Part shown: positions 41,348 through 42,626 of the stretch, in pieces | Numbering within the stretch: position 1 is the stretch's first letter | How the letters are laid out: each line of letters begins with the position of its first letter | Origin: Clostridia bacterium | Lineage (GTDB): Bacteria; Bacillota; Clostridia; Oscillospirales; Ruminococcaceae | Length of the DNA stretch: 42,626 nucleotides | Direction of reading: 5' to 3' | Assembly (NCBI GenBank): GCA_009929695.1 | Contig: RZZW01000027.1 | Location: 1 to 42,626, forward strand | The notes under the pieces: model-generated | The model's input: only the letters and a program-made list of their open reading frames with translations | Databases searched by the model: none | What the model was told of the DNA's origin: nothing | Translations under genes and position numbers: made by a program

Positions 41348-41794
41348 ATGGCTAAAATACTATTTGTTTGCCACGGTAACATCTGCCGCTCTACGATGGC
41401 GCAGAGTGTTTTTGCGGATATGGCGCAAAAATGCGGGCGCTGCGGAGAGTTTGACGTGCAGTCCGCCGCCACAAGCATTGAGGAAATAGGCAGCGAACCG
41501 CACTATGGCACGCGTGAGAAGCTTGCGCAGGAGGGCGTGCCGCTTGTGCCACACCGCGCAGTGCGCATGACGCGCGAGGACGGCAAAAAATACGATTTGC
41601 TAATCGGCATGGACGCGCAAAACATCCGCAATATGCTTAAAATTGTTGACGATGACGACGCAAAAAAGATATGCCGCTTGCTCGATTTCACAAGCACCCC
41701 GCGCGATATCGCCGACCCGTGGTACACAGGCGATTTCACCGCCACCTACAATGATATTCGCCTCGGCTGCGCGGCGATTTTGGAGAAAATTTAA
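41348..41794 (+). CDS. low-molecular-weight protein-tyrosine phosphatase
   Basis: A 148-residue LMW-PTP. The P-loop C-x5-R is CHGNICRS at 8-15 with nucleophile Cys8 and Arg14, and the general-acid Asp is in IADPWYTGD (about 122). In bacteria these enzymes dephosphorylate tyrosine kinases that control polysaccharide export. The start ATG follows TAAGGAT by 7 bases. It starts 21 bases after the PAP2 gene and probably shares its transcript. Confidence 0.94.
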   Translation: MAKILFVCHGNICRSTMAQSVFADMAQKCGRCGEFDVQSAATSIEEIGSEPHYGTREKLAQEGVPLVPHRAVRMTREDGKKYDLLIGMDAQNIRNMLKIVDDDDAKKICRLLDFTSTPRDIADPWYTGDFTATYNDIRLGCAAILEKI

Positions 41795-41832
41795 GCAAAA
41801 TTATAGACGTAATACTTTGTAAATATGCTGTT

Positions 41833-41910
41833 CGTAGGGCAAGGGCTCTGCTCTTGCCGTTGCAACCGGTTGACGGTAAGTTGCGGCAAGAGCAGAGCCC
41901 TTGCCCTACG
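41833..41910. repeat. long GTAGGG inverted repeat (26-bp perfect arms)
   Basis: Arms CGTAGGGCAAGGGCTCTGC... (41833-41858) and the exact complement (41885-41910) surround a 26-base spacer that itself has GTTGCAAC-like symmetry. It lies between convergent genes. Unlike the short copies both ends carry the GTAGGG word, as if two elements faced each other. Confidence 0.85.
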
Positions 41911-41930
41911 ATGCATTTTGTCGCTTTTGC

Positions 41931-42302
41931 CTATCCGCCAAACAGCTTCGCAAGCGGTGAGATGGCCTTTTGCAGGTCGCTTATAGCTTGATTTAAGCCG
42001 TCGATGTCAAGCTTTCCGAGCGCGTTGCTGATGTCAGCCATGCTGCCCTGCCCTGTCGCGGCGAGCTTATTGATGTTCGTCACAAGCGCGTCCCAGTCAA
42101 TCTCTTCAAACTGTACAGCCACGCTGTTTATGCTGTCGAGCGCAGTGCTCACCTGCGGAGCAAGCCATACGGCGCAAATAAGTACAACCGCAAAAATGCC
42201 AACACACGCGATGGCGCAAAGCTTAGTCCAAAACATCTGCTTTTTTAAAAGCGATTGCAAATCGTCCTTTTCTTCTACGGTGGCAAGTGTTTGTTCAGCC
42301 AT
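41931..42302 (-). CDS. small membrane protein, function unknown
   Basis: A 123-residue protein. The start at 42302 has GGAGG 8-9 bases upstream; the 26 codons before it are not supported. A charged N-terminus (residues 1-25) is followed by one membrane helix (about 28-48, LCAIACVGIFAVVLICAVWLA) and an extracytoplasmic amphipathic region with coiled-coil character (STALDSINSVAVQFEEID, then LDIDGLNQAISDLQKAISPLAKL). It ends with TAG. The layout resembles methyl-accepting-like or chaperone-like single-pass proteins, but I recognise no family. It is divergent from the initiator tRNA. Confidence 0.7.
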   Translation of the reverse strand: MAEQTLATVEEKDDLQSLLKKQMFWTKLCAIACVGIFAVVLICAVWLAPQVSTALDSINSVAVQFEEIDWDALVTNINKLAATGQGSMADISNALGKLDIDGLNQAISDLQKAISPLAKLFGG

Positions 42303-42406
42303 GTAAAAATACCTCCAATACCTGTTTTTTCCAGTATACACCGCAAGCATATGCGAGCGCAAGTAAAAGAAATAACGCATTTACACAAAAAATATTCAAA
42401 AAAGTA

Positions 42407-42435
42407 TTGCATTTTGCTAGCAAGTGTGCTATATT
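42407..42435 (+). promoter_or_regulatory. promoter of the initiator tRNA
   Basis: TTGCAT (42407-42412), a 17-base spacer, TATATT (42430-42435), 27 bases before the tRNA 5' end. Confidence 0.8.
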
Positions 42436-42462
42436 AATATAGCACCTTGAAAGTGCACATAA

Positions 42463-42539
<77 letters not shown>

Positions 42540-42563
42540 TATTGTGCAAGCAAAAAAGATATT

Positions 42564-42610
42564 GCACCGAAAAACCCAGTAACCACAACGGTTTCTGGGT
42601 TTTTTCGTGC
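42564..42610 (+). terminator. intrinsic terminator of tRNA-fMet
   Basis: The stem AAAACCCAG / CTGGGTTTT with an inner AACC / GGTT pair and a T-run; an outer GCAC / GTGC pair lengthens it. It is followed by the end of the window. Confidence 0.85.
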
Positions 42611-42626
42611 CCTTTTTTTGAAGTGC

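Overview
The window looks like a chromosomal segment of an uncultured gut clostridium, probably of the Oscillospirales/Ruminococcaceae. The grounds are: strong AGGAGG-type ribosome binding sites, a single-chain bacterial-type glycyl-tRNA synthetase, a DUF4214/GH25 surface protein, an EFR1-type flavodoxin-ferredoxin gene, many GHKL/radical-SAM style accessory genes, and short intergenic hairpin repeats beginning GTAGGG. The taxonomic call is inference from gene content; no marker gene was compared.

Layout. 1-6.8 kb: the 3' part of a DUF4214-GH25 lysozyme, then divergent cell-surface polysaccharide genes (a GT2 with a repeat coiled coil on the minus strand; a coiled-coil protein and three GT4 glycosyltransferases on the plus strand). 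6.8-10.6 kb: a minus-strand MFP / ABC ATPase / MacB-type permease efflux operon. 10.9-13 kb: aldose 1-epimerase-like protein, a shortened peptidoglycan-binding protein and a MutT Nudix hydrolase. 13.1-18.4 kb: tRNA-Pro and glyQS fired from back-to-back promoters, an M20 peptidase and a DUF6311-like membrane protein. 18.4-20.9 kb: a Crp/Fnr regulator divergent from a 4Fe-4S protein, with a palindrome well placed as its operator, then an AraC/GyrI-like regulator.

20.9-33.4 kb is a sugar or sugar-acid catabolic region. A LacI regulator faces a minus-strand operon of xylulokinase-type kinase, DUF4867 protein, L-fucose-isomerase-like protein and a beta-helix protein (the last damaged). Next to it are a TRAP transporter (dctPQM) with a zinc alcohol dehydrogenase, and a divergent GntR/FCD regulator. 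Candidate operators sit in both regulator intergenic regions.

33.4-37.8 kb is the accessory part. A truncated serine recombinase runs into a terminator and is followed by a broken ParA gene. Then come two very small genes that look like Nif11-type leader peptides, a radical SAM/SPASM enzyme whose start is interrupted by what looks like a one-base lesion, and an orphan AgrC-like GHKL histidine kinase. This is the best candidate for an undescribed system, namely a peptide-maturation (RiPP) locus. 38-41.8 kb: a frameshifted EFR1 gene, a polytopic glycosyltransferase-like protein, a PAP2 phosphatase and a low-molecular-weight tyrosine phosphatase. The window ends with a small membrane protein and an initiator tRNA-fMet.

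Four genes carry point lesions (TAG stops at 21303 and 34034, one-base indels near 35116 and 38643, and ATG to ACG at 22893). Whether these are true decay or assembly errors matters for the interpretation and can be settled with reads.
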